Shown: positions 11,568 through 22,363, counted from the stretch's first letter. The stretch: DNA of 64,000 nt from an uncultured Clostridia bacterium (GCA_904373255.1 CAJFFD010000002.1:32860-96859), one strand, 5' to 3'. Notes: a model not told the origin generated them from the letters alone. A program made the numbers and translations.

Positions 11568-14168
11568 ATGGCGAAAAAAGAGACAAGTCCGGAACTTACC
11601 GAAGAGTTTAAAAAGACTCTGGCAATGACAAACATGATCGACGTCGAGGTGGACGACGAGCTGAAAAAGTCCTTCATTGCCTATGCAATGGCGGTTAACG
11701 TCAGCCGTGCCATTCCCGACGTGCGCGACGGGTTGAAACCCGTGCATCGCCGCATTCTGTATTCCATGCACGAGATGGGGTTGTATAACGACAAGGCGTA
11801 CCGCAAGTGCGCCCGTATCGTCGGCGATGTATTGGGTAAATATCACCCGCACGGCGACAGAGCCGTCTATGACGCGCTCGTGCGCTTGGCGCAGGATTTT
11901 ACCATCAATTTCCCGCTCGTGGACGGGCACGGAAACTTCGGCTCCGTCGACGGCGACCCGCCCGCGGCAATGCGTTATACCGAGGCGAGGATGTCCAAAC
12001 TCGCGGCGGAAATGCTGCGCGACCTGGATAAAGAAACTGTCGATTATTATCCGACGTTCGACGATACCGGGATGCAGCCGTGCGTTTTGCCCGCACGATT
12101 CCCGAACCTGCTCGTAAACGGCAGCGACGGCATCGCGGTTGGCATGGCGACGAATATCCCGCCGCACAACCTCGCCGAAGTCATCGACGGGGTCATCGCG
12201 CAGATCGATAACCCCGAAATCTCCATCGATGAATTGATGGAACATATCCCCGCACCGGATTTCCCGACGGGAGCGATTTTGATGGGCAGGGCAGGCATCA
12301 AACGCGCCTATCGCACCGGCCGCGGCAATTATATTTTGCGCGCCCGCTGCGAAATAGAGGACTATACTTCGGGCAACACCCAACGCACACGCATCGTCGT
12401 AAGCGAAATCCCGTACCAGGTCAACAAGGCAAAGCTGATTGAAAACATTGCCGATTTGGTTAAAGATAAGCGCATCGAAGGCATTTCCGACATACGCGAA
12501 GAATCCGACCGCGACGGTATGCGCATCGTCATCGAGTTGCGCAAGGATGCGAACGCTCAGGTCGTTCTTAACCTTCTGTACAAGCACACACAACTGCAGA
12601 CCTCCAACGGCATAATCTTGCTTGCACTTGTGGACGGCGAGCCGAAAGTGCTCAATCTCAAGGAGTGCATACATTATTATATTGAACATCAGAAAGACGT
12701 CATCGTCCGCCGCACAAAATATGACCTGAACAAGGCAGAGGAGCGCGCGCACATCGTCGCGGGACTCGTTCTTGCGCTCGCGAATATCGACGAAGTCATC
12801 GCCATCATCAAGCAATCGGCGGATAAAAACGTTGCCTGCGAGAAGTTGATGCAGGCGTTTGAACTTTCGGACAAGCAGGCGAACGCGATCCTTGAAATGC
12901 GCTTGCAGCGCCTGACGTCCCTGGAAGTCGAAAAACTGCAGGAAGAGTTGGAACAGTTGGAACGCACGATTGCCGACCTGAAAGATATTCTCGCAAATGA
13001 GCAGAGAGTTCTCGACATCATTAAGACTGACCTTTGCACCATCCGAGACAGTTATCCAAGCGAACGCAAGACGGAACTTTCCTATGACTACGGCGAGATC
13101 GACGTCGAAGACCTTATAGAGGAAGAGGAAGTCGTCATTTCGATGACGCATTCCGGCTACGTCAAACGTCAGCCGGTTGCCGAATACAAGGCGCAGCGTC
13201 GCGGTGGGATGGGCGTCACTGCGCACAAACCGAAGGAAGAGGACTTCGTTGAAAAGCTATTTATCAGTTCCACGCACGACAATATTCTGTTCTTCTCCAG
13301 CTACGGAAAAGTTTACTGCATCAAAGGTTACGAAATTCCCGAGGCGCAGCGCCAGGCGCGAGGTCGCGCAATCGTCAATCTTTTGCAGATCGAGCAAGAC
13401 GAAAAGATCACAGCGGTCATTCCTTTGGCAAAAGATACGACCGGATATATTGCAATGGCAACGCGCAACGGGCTTATCAAAAAGACGTCGCTCGAAGAGT
13501 TCGAAAATATTCGCAAAGTCGGCAAAATCGCAATCAAGATCAACGAGGGCGATGAACTGATCTCTGTTCAGTTTACAACCGGCGAAGATGAACTGATTAT
13601 CGCATCCCGCGAGGGCAAGTGTATCCGCTTCAGCGAAAAAGATGTACGCCCGATGGGCAGGGATACGCAGGGCGTCAAAGCAATGAATCTCGGGGAATCG
13701 GACAGGCTCGTCGACATGCTTGTTGTCAAACCCGATTGCCAGATCCTGACGCTGACCTCAAAGGGATACGGCAAGCGTTCCGATGTCGAGGACTACCGTT
13801 TGCAGGGACGCGCGGGGAAGGGCATTAAAGCCGGCGTATTCAACGAAAAAACAGGGTACCTCGTCAACTTGAAGATTGTCAATGAGAACGAGGACATTAT
13901 GATCATCTCGAATAACGGAACAATTATCCGGATGCATGTATCGGATATTTCCATGATCGGCAGAAATACGCAGGGCGTGCGCGTTATGCGGCTGAAGGAT
14001 TCGGAGGTCGCGACAGTTGCCGTTGCGCCGCGAGAGGAAGACGAGCCGGAGCAGGCGAATGGCGCAGACGATAACGAATCGATTGCCGACGCCGAGACAT
14101 TGACCAAACCCGAAATCGAATCTCAAACGGATATTCTGATGGAAAACGATTCTGAAGACAGCGAATAG
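11568..14168 (+). CDS. gyrA: DNA gyrase subunit A
   Basis: [23 protein letters not shown]; full-length 866 aa. Confidence 0.95.
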   Translation: MAKKETSPELTEEFKKTLAMTNMIDVEVDDELKKSFIAYAMAVNVSRAIPDVRDGLKPVHRRILYSMHEMGLYNDKAYRKCARIVGDVLGKYHPHGDRAVYDALVRLAQDFTINFPLVDGHGNFGSVDGDPPAAMRYTEARMSKLAAEMLRDLDKETVDYYPTFDDTGMQPCVLPARFPNLLVNGSDGIAVGMATNIPPHNLAEVIDGVIAQIDNPEISIDELMEHIPAPDFPTGAILMGRAGIKRAYRTGRGNYILRARCEIEDYTSGNTQRTRIVVSEIPYQVNKAKLIENIADLVKDKRIEGISDIREESDRDGMRIVIELRKDANAQVVLNLLYKHTQLQTSNGIILLALVDGEPKVLNLKECIHYYIEHQKDVIVRRTKYDLNKAEERAHIVAGLVLALANIDEVIAIIKQSADKNVACEKLMQAFELSDKQANAILEMRLQRLTSLEVEKLQEELEQLERTIADLKDILANEQRVLDIIKTDLCTIRDSYPSERKTELSYDYGEIDVEDLIEEEEVVISMTHSGYVKRQPVAEYKAQRRGGMGVTAHKPKEEDFVEKLFISSTHDNILFFSSYGKVYCIKGYEIPEAQRQARGRAIVNLLQIEQDEKITAVIPLAKDTTGYIAMATRNGLIKKTSLEEFENIRKVGKIAIKINEGDELISVQFTTGEDELIIASREGKCIRFSEKDVRPMGRDTQGVKAMNLGESDRLVDMLVVKPDCQILTLTSKGYGKRSDVEDYRLQGRAGKGIKAGVFNEKTGYLVNLKIVNENEDIMIISNNGTIIRMHVSDISMIGRNTQGVRVMRLKDSEVATVAVAPREEDEPEQANGADDNESIADAETLTKPEIESQTDILMENDSEDSE

Positions 14169-14188
14169 CACAAGAACAGCTTAACCCA

Positions 14189-14221
14189 CCTGCCCGCAAA
14201 TGAACTTCATTTGCGGGCAGG
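14189..14221. terminator. Perfect 16+1+16 inverted repeat after gyrA
   Basis: CCTGCCCGCAAATGAA C TTCATTTGCGGGCAGG; weak T-run. Confidence 0.55.
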
Positions 14222-14309
14222 CTTTGCAATGATTGGCAACATGGCAAAAAAATAGTAGTTTTTAAAGACCTGCAAACGCAACGTATTGAATTTTTCCGGA
14301 GGAAACGCC

Positions 14310-14659
14310 ATGAAAAAGTGGTTCGACGAAGAATATTCCTTTGAAATTGAGGTTACGGGGTTTTTACGGGGAGATCGCACTGAACATTATTGCAGAAACG
14401 GCGAGGAGATCGGAGACCGATATACCTGTACTTATGGATGCCCGGTCAATCGAGACGGTCAGGGGATTTGCTCCAAAACCATGATGATGTTATATATCCG
14501 ATTATGGAATCGGTTCGGAGCGGCGGCGATCTTGAAAACATTGGCGGCGACGGTAAATACAGTAAAACGATCGTCTGTCCGGACGGATGCGTCGTATTTC
14601 GTCTCACCGCCAAAAAAATTGGCTCGAAAAACTTTTTTCGAGATGGTTTGCTGAAATAA
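14310..14659 (+). pseudogene. TIGR04076-like family protein, frameshifted
   Basis: SD GGAGGA; MKKWFDEEYSFEIEVTGFLRGDRTEHYCRNGEEIG...CSKTMMML in frame 1, then YPIMESVRSGGDLENIGG...CPDGCVVFRLTAKK in frame 2; shift at the TTATATAT run 14490-14498. Confidence 0.75.
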
Positions 14660-14893
14660 ACTTCCGGGACATGGAGTTAGTTATTAAAACCTGATAGTGC
14701 AGATGTGCTTACTCAAAAGAGAAGAAGTCGCATAAAAGAAGGTGTAAAAAGAGGCACCAAAGCTGTTTCCGTTTTGTTTGCAATATGCAATAGAGCGCAG
14801 TTATAAAACTGAAATTTAGCGAAAAAATATAGCAGAAGAAGTTTGAAAGTGGGGAATAGATAAATCCCCATTTTTCTATCAACTCGAATAGCT

Positions 14894-14931
14894 TTATCTA
14901 TGCGTAAAACACAGCTTTTACGCATAGATAA
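14894..14931. repeat. Perfect 16-bp inverted repeat with 6-bp spacer; candidate Xer/dif site
   Basis: TTATCTATGCGTAAAA-CACAGC-TTTTACGCATAGATAA; about 240 bp upstream of the tyrosine recombinase gene. Confidence 0.7.
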
Positions 14932-15134
14932 CGATAAAAACTCTTTAAAATACAGGGAGTTAATAAATACTTATTTAAAAATCATAAAATCTCAAAAAAC
15001 GACGAAACACGGCGAGTTCTATAACGTATCACATCGTTTCGCATCGTTGAATATGCGATTTTGGGCAGATATGCATACGAAAAAGCCTATAGCGTTGTTT
15101 GTGACAGAAAAATAAATCAAAAAATTATTTAGGA

Positions 15135-15163
15135 TTGCTTTTTACAAGAATTTGCGTTATAAT
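15135..15163 (+). promoter_or_regulatory. Sigma-A-like promoter of the recombinase gene
   Basis: TTGCTT - 17 bp - TATAAT; -10 ends 7 nt before ATG. Confidence 0.65.
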
Positions 15164-15170
15164 TGTTACT

Positions 15171-16223
15171 ATGAATGAAAAAAATTTCTATCAATCGCGC
15201 AATCAAAAAAATCTGGAAAAGATCCAGTACCTTTTGGAAGAACTTCCTCCCTTTGTGGAAGACTATTTTGTAGGAATTGAAAACCAAACGAGTACTTTGA
15301 CAAGATTAAACTACGCCTACGATCTTCGCATATTTTTCGATTATCTTGTGAAAAAGGTTTTTCGCGGTAAAACCGTTTTGGATTTATCCTTGAATGACCT
15401 CGAACGCATTCAGGCGTATGATATTGAACGATTTTTGAGTTATCTGAACCGCTATAGCTTCAACGGAAAAGCGGAAAGTTGCAGCGAACGCGCTAAAGCG
15501 CGAAAATTGTCGTCGGTGCGCGCGATGTTTAAATATTTTTTCTCCAGAGAACGCATTCAGGTTGACAATGCCGCAAAAGTATCCCTTCCCAAGATTCACG
15601 AAAAAGAAATTATTCGCCTGGAAGTAAACGAGGTTGCCGATCTTTTAAATTGCGCGGATTCCGGTTCAGGCATGACGGAACACCAGCAGGCATTCCACGA
15701 AAAAACAAAAATTCGGGATGTTGCAATTTTGACGCTTTTTTTAGGCACCGGAATCCGAATCAGTGAGTTGGTTGGATTAAACAATGAGGATATCGACTTT
15801 ACAAATTATAGCTTCCGCGTGACTCGAAAAGGCGGTAATCAAACAATCCTCTATTTTTCGGACGAAGTCGCCGATGCTTTGGCTAAATATATTGCATTTA
15901 AGGAAGAATGCAAAGATATTCCCGAAGGCGAGCATGCTCTGTTTCTTTCCTTGAAAAAGAATCGCATCAGCATACGCGCTGTCGAAAATCTTGTAAAAAA
16001 ATACAGCCGTATTATCGCTCCGCTGAAAAAAATTTCGCCACATAAATTGCGAAGCACCTACGGTACGCAATTGTATCGGGAAACTAAAGATATATATGTC
16101 GTCGCCGATGTGCTCGGGCATAAAGACGTGAACACAACCAAAAAGCATTATGCCGCCATCAGCGAAGATATACGTCGTTCGGTTGCAGGAAAGGTAAAAT
16201 TGCGCGATAATGACGATAAATAA
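15171..16223 (+). CDS. Xer-type tyrosine recombinase
   Basis: Catalytic motifs GTGIRISELVGL, HKLRSTYGT, LGHKDVNTTKKHY; N-terminal SAM-like core-binding domain. Confidence 0.92.
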   Translation: MNEKNFYQSRNQKNLEKIQYLLEELPPFVEDYFVGIENQTSTLTRLNYAYDLRIFFDYLVKKVFRGKTVLDLSLNDLERIQAYDIERFLSYLNRYSFNGKAESCSERAKARKLSSVRAMFKYFFSRERIQVDNAAKVSLPKIHEKEIIRLEVNEVADLLNCADSGSGMTEHQQAFHEKTKIRDVAILTLFLGTGIRISELVGLNNEDIDFTNYSFRVTRKGGNQTILYFSDEVADALAKYIAFKEECKDIPEGEHALFLSLKKNRISIRAVENLVKKYSRIIAPLKKISPHKLRSTYGTQLYRETKDIYVVADVLGHKDVNTTKKHYAAISEDIRRSVAGKVKLRDNDDK

Positions 16224-16296
16224 CTCATTTTATCGCATTTATGTGTGACATAGTACTATATATAACCGTAAAAATATTAAAATTGAGACATATTTA

Positions 16297-17523
16297 ATGT
16301 TTGAATCTGAAAAGAATATACAAGAAAAGATTTATATTATACAGCCGGTTTTGGGAGAAAATTACCGTTCTTTGCAACAGGAGGCGGTTTCATTGATCGA
16401 AAATTCCGGCTCGGCATATGCCGGAACAATTTATCAGAACATACGCGAAATCAATCCGGCAACGTACATTGGAGCCGGCAAATTATCCGAATTGCGCGAA
16501 AGGCTTGCCGGATTGGATATTACGGTGCTTTTCAATGGCGACCTGTCCCCTTCGCAGACCCTCAATATTTCTTCTGCTCTCGATGATCGAAAAGTAATCG
16601 ACAGAACTACTCTGATTTTAGATATTTTTGCCCGCAACGCAAATAGCAACGAAGGAAAATTACAGGTCGAGCTTGCACAGTTGCAATATAATTATCCGCG
16701 GTTAAAAGGAAAAGGCTCCGCTCTTTCCCGTTTAGGAGGCGGTATCGGCACGCGCGGTCCGGGAGAAACAAAACTCGAAACGGACAGGCGCCGCATACGC
16801 GAAAGAATTGATTATCTTGAAAAGAAACTGGAGAGTTTGAAGAACAATCGCCGGCTGATTGCATCCCGAAGAAAAAAAGACAATATATGCACAATTTCCT
16901 TGGTTGGTTACACAAATACCGGCAAATCAACACTTTTGAACTGCCTTACGGGAGCGGACATTTATGCCGCCGATCGGCTGTTTGCAACATTGGACACGAC
17001 ATCGCGCAAACTTATCATAGACGGCAGAGATTATCTTTTGACAGACACAGTAGGATTTTTGCGCGAATTGCCCCACAATTTAATTTCGGCTTTTCATTCG
17101 ACACTGGAAAGCGCTTTGAACTGCGATTTGCTTCTTATTGTTTGTGACGCAACCGACGACTATGCAATGCAACTTGACACTACATTAAAGACTTTGGATG
17201 AACTTCATTGTGAAGTTCCGTATCTTACCGTCATGAACAAAAGCGAAAGCCTGGCTTCATTCGACGGATTTCCCCGCGACAGTATCTTTATTTCGGCAAA
17301 ACACGGCGTCGGCTTGGAAGGATTAAAAAGCAAAATTGCGGAGTTCTTTTCTGAAAACCTTTCCAGAATCCGCCTGCGGATTCCCTACCTGAACATCGGC
17401 GAATACGAAAAGCTGAAGCGGTTTGCAACAGAGCGAAGCATTTTTTACAGCGGAGATGCTGTAGAGATCGAAGCCGACGTGGAGAATCGGTTTTTGCACA
17501 AATTTGACCCCTTCCGCGCGTAA
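16297..17523 (+). CDS. hflX: GTPase HflX
   Basis: Glycine-rich GGGIGTRGPGETKLETDRRRIRERI and GYTNTGKSTLLN. Confidence 0.95.
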   Translation: MFESEKNIQEKIYIIQPVLGENYRSLQQEAVSLIENSGSAYAGTIYQNIREINPATYIGAGKLSELRERLAGLDITVLFNGDLSPSQTLNISSALDDRKVIDRTTLILDIFARNANSNEGKLQVELAQLQYNYPRLKGKGSALSRLGGGIGTRGPGETKLETDRRRIRERIDYLEKKLESLKNNRRLIASRRKKDNICTISLVGYTNTGKSTLLNCLTGADIYAADRLFATLDTTSRKLIIDGRDYLLTDTVGFLRELPHNLISAFHSTLESALNCDLLLIVCDATDDYAMQLDTTLKTLDELHCEVPYLTVMNKSESLASFDGFPRDSIFISAKHGVGLEGLKSKIAEFFSENLSRIRLRIPYLNIGEYEKLKRFATERSIFYSGDAVEIEADVENRFLHKFDPFRA

Positions 17524-17569
17524 CTGCGTACAGCAGACATAAGTATCTGCGTACAGCAGACATAAGTAT
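17524..17569. repeat. Perfect tandem duplication, 2 x 23 bp
   Basis: CTGCGTACAGCAGACATAAGTAT repeated exactly, directly after the hflX stop codon. Confidence 0.9.
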
Positions 17570-17581
17570 TTCTATCGTTTC

Positions 17582-17621
17582 AAAAAAGGGAGTCACCTCG
17601 ATTCAGGTGACTCCCTTTTTT
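17582..17621. terminator. Bidirectional terminator between convergent genes
   Basis: AAAAAAGGGAGTCACCT CGATTC AGGTGACTCCCTTTTTT. Confidence 0.9.
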
Positions 17622-17701
17622 GATGTGTTTTGCAATATTCTGTCATCAGATAAAAATTCATCCGTTTCTCGTTTGAGACTGGCTGTCTTTGCGCCCAGAC
17701 A

Positions 17702-18309
17702 TCAGATCCCCTTTGTCAGTTCCGTAATTACGCCCTGCAAAAAAGACACATCGGCAAGACTTATCAGCGCAGGGGCTCCGCCGTTGTAACGGACTACGGT
17801 AACCGATGCATTCGGCACCCACGGAATATCTTTCATTCGCTCCAACGGCACCCCCTGCCAATAACATTGCATCGCGCGCAGGAAACCTGCATGCGTGCCG
17901 ATCAAAACTGTTTTCCCGACATTTGCCTCTGCAATCTCTCCGACCGCCGCACGCCCGTGCAGCGAGCCAAGCCGATATTTTCACACCAAACCATATAGTC
18001 ATTTTTATAATTTTCGGCAATGTACCGGATAGGACATTCCTCCCACAACCCGCCGTAGATTTCCCGCAACCGAGCATTTGTCTGAACAGGCAGATGCAGC
18101 GCTTTTGCGATCGGTAAAACCGTATCACGCGCACGTTTCAGGTCGCTTGAATAAACAGCATCGACCGTATATTTTTTGAGGATAAAATTTTTCAATGCAG
18201 TCACCTGCTTTTTCCCCAACCCGGAAAGGGAAACATCCGCCTGTCCGGTAAAAAGCCCTCTTTCGTTCGATTCACTTTCACCATGCCTTACAAAGATAAG
18301 TTCTGTCAT
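17702..18309 (-). pseudogene. Histidine phosphatase (phosphoglycerate mutase) family, frameshifted
   Basis: ELIFVRHGESESNERG...ENIGLARCTG in one frame, RAAVGEIAEANVGKTVLIGTHAGFLRAMQC... in another; junction near 17948-17962. Confidence 0.75.
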
Positions 18310-18463
18310 ATCACTCCGAAAATAAAAAGTAGTAATATCAATTTGTACCAGCGCAAGCAGTTCCCAAGCTGCTTCAAATCCGCTGTCCCTGCAGGAAGGC
18401 GGACGCTATACACCATAAAGCAGCCGCTCGCGGGCGGCTGCTTTATAAGTCCTGCTATGCTTT

Positions 18464-19204
18464 TTATTCGATTTTTATGATTTCATCCTCATCCAGATCC
18501 TGCAAAAAGTCCGGAAGATCTTCTCTTGCTTCATCCTTGCCGGAACTCTTTTCTCCGGAAACGCGCTCCGCCGCAACGCCTGGTTCCGAAGGCGATCCGC
18601 CCCCCTCCTGACCCGCTTCGCTGTCGACATAGACATTGTTCGCATACAAGTAAGAATCCGGCTCGTCTGCATGAAGTTTTGCGATGCTTTCCATCAACTC
18701 GTCGTAATCGGGCAAATCTTCAATGCTGTTCAGCTTGAATCTCTTCAGAAAATTATCGGTCGTTGCATACAGGATGGGTCGCCCGACAGCATCTTTGCGT
18801 CCAACCGGTTCGATCATCTTCAAATCAAGCAACGTATGTATCGCATAATCGCAATTCAGACCGCGCAGAGCCTCCAATTCCCCCTTCGTGATCGGTTGTT
18901 TGTAGGCAATGATCGCCGAACATTCCAGTATCGTACGAGTAAATTCCCGCTCTTTGATCGGGTTCAATACCGATGATACATAATCTTTATATTCAGGATT
19001 GCTGGAAAGCTGCAATTTTTTATTGAAGATCAACAGGCGCAGCCCTCCCTTTTCCGCATACCGTTCCTGCAGTTTTTTTGCGGCATCGCGCACATCCTTT
19101 TCCCCGACGCCGAGTTTTTCCGCAATTATATCGATCGGCACGGGGTTGCCGGAAACAAAGAGTATGCTCTCGAGTATATTACTCAAATTCTCCAAAATTT
19201 CCAA
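18464..19204 (-). CDS. scpB: Segregation and condensation protein B (probable TTG start at 19204)
   Basis: ILESILFVSGNPVPIDIIAEKLGV, adjacent to scpA; SD AGGAGG before TTG. Confidence 0.9.
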   Translation of the reverse strand: MEILENLSNILESILFVSGNPVPIDIIAEKLGVGEKDVRDAAKKLQERYAEKGGLRLLIFNKKLQLSSNPEYKDYVSSVLNPIKEREFTRTILECSAIIAYKQPITKGELEALRGLNCDYAIHTLLDLKMIEPVGRKDAVGRPILYATTDNFLKRFKLNSIEDLPDYDELMESIAKLHADEPDSYLYANNVYVDSEAGQEGGGSPSEPGVAAERVSGEKSSGKDEAREDLPDFLQDLDEDEIIKIE

Positions 19205-19970
19205 AATCTTCCTCCTCACTTCTGTCGGGATTGTATTTAATAATGATTTTGTCAAATGTTGCGCCCTGTTCCACGCGCACAAACTGATGCTTTAACAATT
19301 CCAAAAGAGCCTGGAAAGTCGTGATAATTTCGCTTCTCCCGGAATGAGGCGAGAACAATTCTTCAAAATCGACCTGACCGCGTTCGCCGACCGTTTCGCA
19401 AATATATGCCGCACGGTCAGGGATCGTATATACATCTTTCGGAATTTCGCGCTGAACGCCTTCGTCACGCAAACGCGCCTCCTGACGAAGCATGAGATCG
19501 GTGAACGCTTTCAGTAAGCCTTCCAGATTGAAGTCTCGGTATACGATTTTTGCCTCTCCGACGTTCTTATCCGGTTCCTTATAATAGTAGCCGACCGTTT
19601 CCAGCTCCTTTAACTTTGCGCTTTCTTCTTTTAAAAGCCTATATTCTTCAAGCGCACGGATCAGCACGGATTCAGCATCCTCTTCATCCGACTCCGGTTC
19701 GACCAGCGCAGGAACAAGGCTCTTCGCTTTGATTTCCAAAATTGCGGAAGCAATACTCAAATACTCGCTCGCCTTATCGATATCGATATAAGGCAAACCT
19801 TTCATATAATCGAGGAACTGCTCGGTCACCTTGGAAACAAATATGTCTTTGATTTCGATGCGCTCCTGCTTGATCAAATACAAAAGCAAGTCGAGCGGCC
19901 CTTCAAAATTGTCCAGAACCGTCGTATAATCGACGACCGACTCAAAATTTTCGGCAGGATCTTTTGCCAT
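19179..19970 (-). CDS. scpA: Segregation and condensation protein A
   Basis: LDNFEGPLDLLLYLIKQERIEIKDI. Confidence 0.93.
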   Translation of the reverse strand: MAKDPAENFESVVDYTTVLDNFEGPLDLLLYLIKQERIEIKDIFVSKVTEQFLDYMKGLPYIDIDKASEYLSIASAILEIKAKSLVPALVEPESDEEDAESVLIRALEEYRLLKEESAKLKELETVGYYYKEPDKNVGEAKIVYRDFNLEGLLKAFTDLMLRQEARLRDEGVQREIPKDVYTIPDRAAYICETVGERGQVDFEELFSPHSGRSEIITTFQALLELLKHQFVRVEQGATFDKIIIKYNPDRSEEEDFGNFGEFE

Positions 19971-19983
19971 ATGCGATTTCCCC

Positions 19984-20688
19984 TTAAAGCGCGAATATCA
20001 ATCCCCACAACGCCGTTATCGGCCAGCCGAGATAATGCGTCACGAAAGTCATGATGTAACCTAAAATATCGATGTAGCTGAAAATCTGTGATGCAATAAC
20101 GAAATATTCAAAACGACTGAGAATGTTGACCAGGAAATGTATGCCGATCAGGACTAACAAAATAATATTGCCGTACCGCTGAAAAAAGCGGAACACCCTG
20201 CCGCGTTTACGGTTTACCGCTTCCACCACCCGCCAACCGTCAAGCGGAGGCAGCGGAATGAGGTTGAACACGCAAAAGGCGAGCGAATAACTGTACATCA
20301 ACCAGGGCAGCATTGCAAGAAAAAAATTAATCGGTTCCCACGGCAGATTGACAAAGCGCAGTATGAGCAAGTAAACCGGGTAAAACATAAATGCCGTAAT
20401 ATAATTCATTACGACGCCGGCAACCGCTGTAAAACCCAACCCTCGCTTATAATGCCGGAAGTTATACGGGTTAATCGGCACCGGCTTCGCCCAGCCGAAT
20501 CCGGCAAATGTGAACATAAGCAAGCCGAGCAAATCAAAATGCGCGATCGGATTGATCGTCAGCCGACCGTTCAGTTTCGGCGTCACGTCGCCGCATTTAT
20601 ATGCCACGAACGCGTGCGCAAATTCGTGCAGCGAAAGAACGACGGCTACAGCGATAAAGCTCGCGATAATAAACAGAAAATCATACAT
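19984..20688 (-). CDS. Site-2 protease family (M50) membrane metalloprotease
   Basis: LSLHEFAHAFVAYKCGD; NLIPLPPLDGWRV. Confidence 0.9.
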   Translation of the reverse strand: MYDFLFIIASFIAVAVVLSLHEFAHAFVAYKCGDVTPKLNGRLTINPIAHFDLLGLLMFTFAGFGWAKPVPINPYNFRHYKRGLGFTAVAGVVMNYITAFMFYPVYLLILRFVNLPWEPINFFLAMLPWLMYSYSLAFCVFNLIPLPPLDGWRVVEAVNRKRGRVFRFFQRYGNIILLVLIGIHFLVNILSRFEYFVIASQIFSYIDILGYIMTFVTHYLGWPITALWGLIFAL

Positions 20689-20818
20689 AAAAAAATTATA
20701 CTATATTTTAATAAAAAAAGCAAGACATACGCGCATGACCCTATGCAAAAAAAGAGCGGATGCGCACCCGTCGCAAAGTTCCGGCTTTGCGGCGAAATAC
20801 GGTTGTCCGCCCTCATTT

Positions 20819-22147
20819 TCATTTTTGCAGGTACGCGGGAATCACGTCGTTGCGGATAATATCTTCATACGATTGCGGCTTTACAATATATTCCGCTTTC
20901 CCGTCGCGAACCAGAACAACCGGCGGAACGGGATTGCGGTTGTAATTGCTTGCCATGGAATAGTTGTAAGCCCCCGTCGAAAGAACAGCCAGAATATCTC
21001 CGGTTTCCGCCTTCGGCAAGGATACATTTGCGCAAACAATATCCCCGCTCTCGCAGCATTTTCCCGCAACCGTTACGACCTCACAAGGTTTTTCTGCCGC
21101 TCTATTGGCAAGCAATGCGGTATATTTTGCCTGATACAGCGCATAACGGGGATTGTCAAACATACCGCCGTCCACCGCAACATACTTTTTGACGCCGGGA
21201 ATTTCTTTAATCGTTCCGACGGTATACAGCGTTACGCCCGCCTCCCCGACGATAGAACGACCCGGCTCCACGAGAAGAAACGGTTCACGAATCCCGTATT
21301 CCCGTGCTTTGCATTTGACCTCAGCTATAACCGTTTTCAGGTATCCCGTGTAATCGGATACGCTGTAACGGGCATCCCCGTCGGAGTACCAGATTCCGTA
21401 TCCGCCTCCAAGATTCAGCGTTCTTGCCTCAAACCCGTGCGCAGTTTTCATTTCCGACATAAAAGCGAGCATTTTGTCTGCAGCCAGCCCGAACGATTCT
21501 TTTTCGAATATTTGAGAACCGATATGGCAGTGATACCCGTCCAGCCGGAGATGCTTTTTGGATAAAGCATGCACCGTAACCGCTTCCGCCGTACCGTCCG
21601 CGAGCGAAAAACCGAACTTGCTGTCCGTCTTTGCCGTCTGTATGAAATGATGGGTGTGCGCCTCCACGCCCGGATTGACGCGGATAAGAATACGCTGTAT
21701 AACCCCGCGCCTTTCGCACAGCGAGTCGAGCTTATCGATTTCCGCCAAAGAGTCGACAACAATACAGCCAACGCGGCTGTCGACAGCCATTTCCAGCTCC
21801 GACGGCAATTTATTATTCCCGTGCATATAGATCTTTTCAGCCGGGAATCCCGCTTTCAACGCCGTATACAGTTCCCCGCCGGATACAACGTCGACGCCGA
21901 TCCCTTCCGCAGCGACAATTTTATAGATCGCCATGCAAGCAAACGCTTTGGAAGCGTACAGAACAAGTCCGTTTCCCGCATAATCTTCCTCGATCGCCCT
22001 GCGGTATGCGGAACACATATCGCGGATATATTTTTCGTCCATCACATAGAGCGGCGTACCGAATTTCTCCGCGAGTTCCGTTGCGTCGGCTCCGCCGATC
22101 TCCAGATGCCCCGCCGCATTGATTTTTAATGTATCCCGTTGATTCAT
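20819..22147 (-). CDS. lysA: Diaminopimelate decarboxylase
   Basis: PLYVMDEKYIRDMC, YASKAF, GGGYGIWY, CCESGDIV. Confidence 0.93.
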   Translation of the reverse strand: MNQRDTLKINAAGHLEIGGADATELAEKFGTPLYVMDEKYIRDMCSAYRRAIEEDYAGNGLVLYASKAFACMAIYKIVAAEGIGVDVVSGGELYTALKAGFPAEKIYMHGNNKLPSELEMAVDSRVGCIVVDSLAEIDKLDSLCERRGVIQRILIRVNPGVEAHTHHFIQTAKTDSKFGFSLADGTAEAVTVHALSKKHLRLDGYHCHIGSQIFEKESFGLAADKMLAFMSEMKTAHGFEARTLNLGGGYGIWYSDGDARYSVSDYTGYLKTVIAEVKCKAREYGIREPFLLVEPGRSIVGEAGVTLYTVGTIKEIPGVKKYVAVDGGMFDNPRYALYQAKYTALLANRAAEKPCEVVTVAGKCCESGDIVCANVSLPKAETGDILAVLSTGAYNYSMASNYNRNPVPPVVLVRDGKAEYIVKPQSYEDIIRNDVIPAYLQK

Positions 22148-22363
22148 GCTGCATTCCTCTGTCTGAATTTCTGCCATATTTTTCGGTAAAAACTTTCGTT
22201 TTGCGTTTGATATACTATATCATAAACACGAACATGTTGTCAAACAATGCTTCGGTTTGCAGATAAAAAACTGCCTTTAAACAAAGCGATGGCTGCAAAT
22301 TCCGCCGGCATATAAAAAACGGCGCCATCAGAAAACCTGCGGCGCACGGATATATGCGCTCCT

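Noticed and set aside
14189-14221. Considered the gyrA-downstream palindrome as a second recombination site
   Set aside because: 1-nt spacer, GC-rich, immediately 3' of a stop codon; a terminator or stability hairpin is simpler.
14713-15115. Two mirror-image ORFs (MRKSCVLRID... on minus, MRKTQLLRID... on plus)
   Set aside because: Their similar N-termini come from the 14894-14931 palindrome; no family match, low-complexity AT-rich translation, no good SD.
22200-22235. Possible LexA/DinR box (CGAACATGTTG) upstream of lysA
   Set aside because: Half-site spacing does not match CGAAC-N4-GTTCG.
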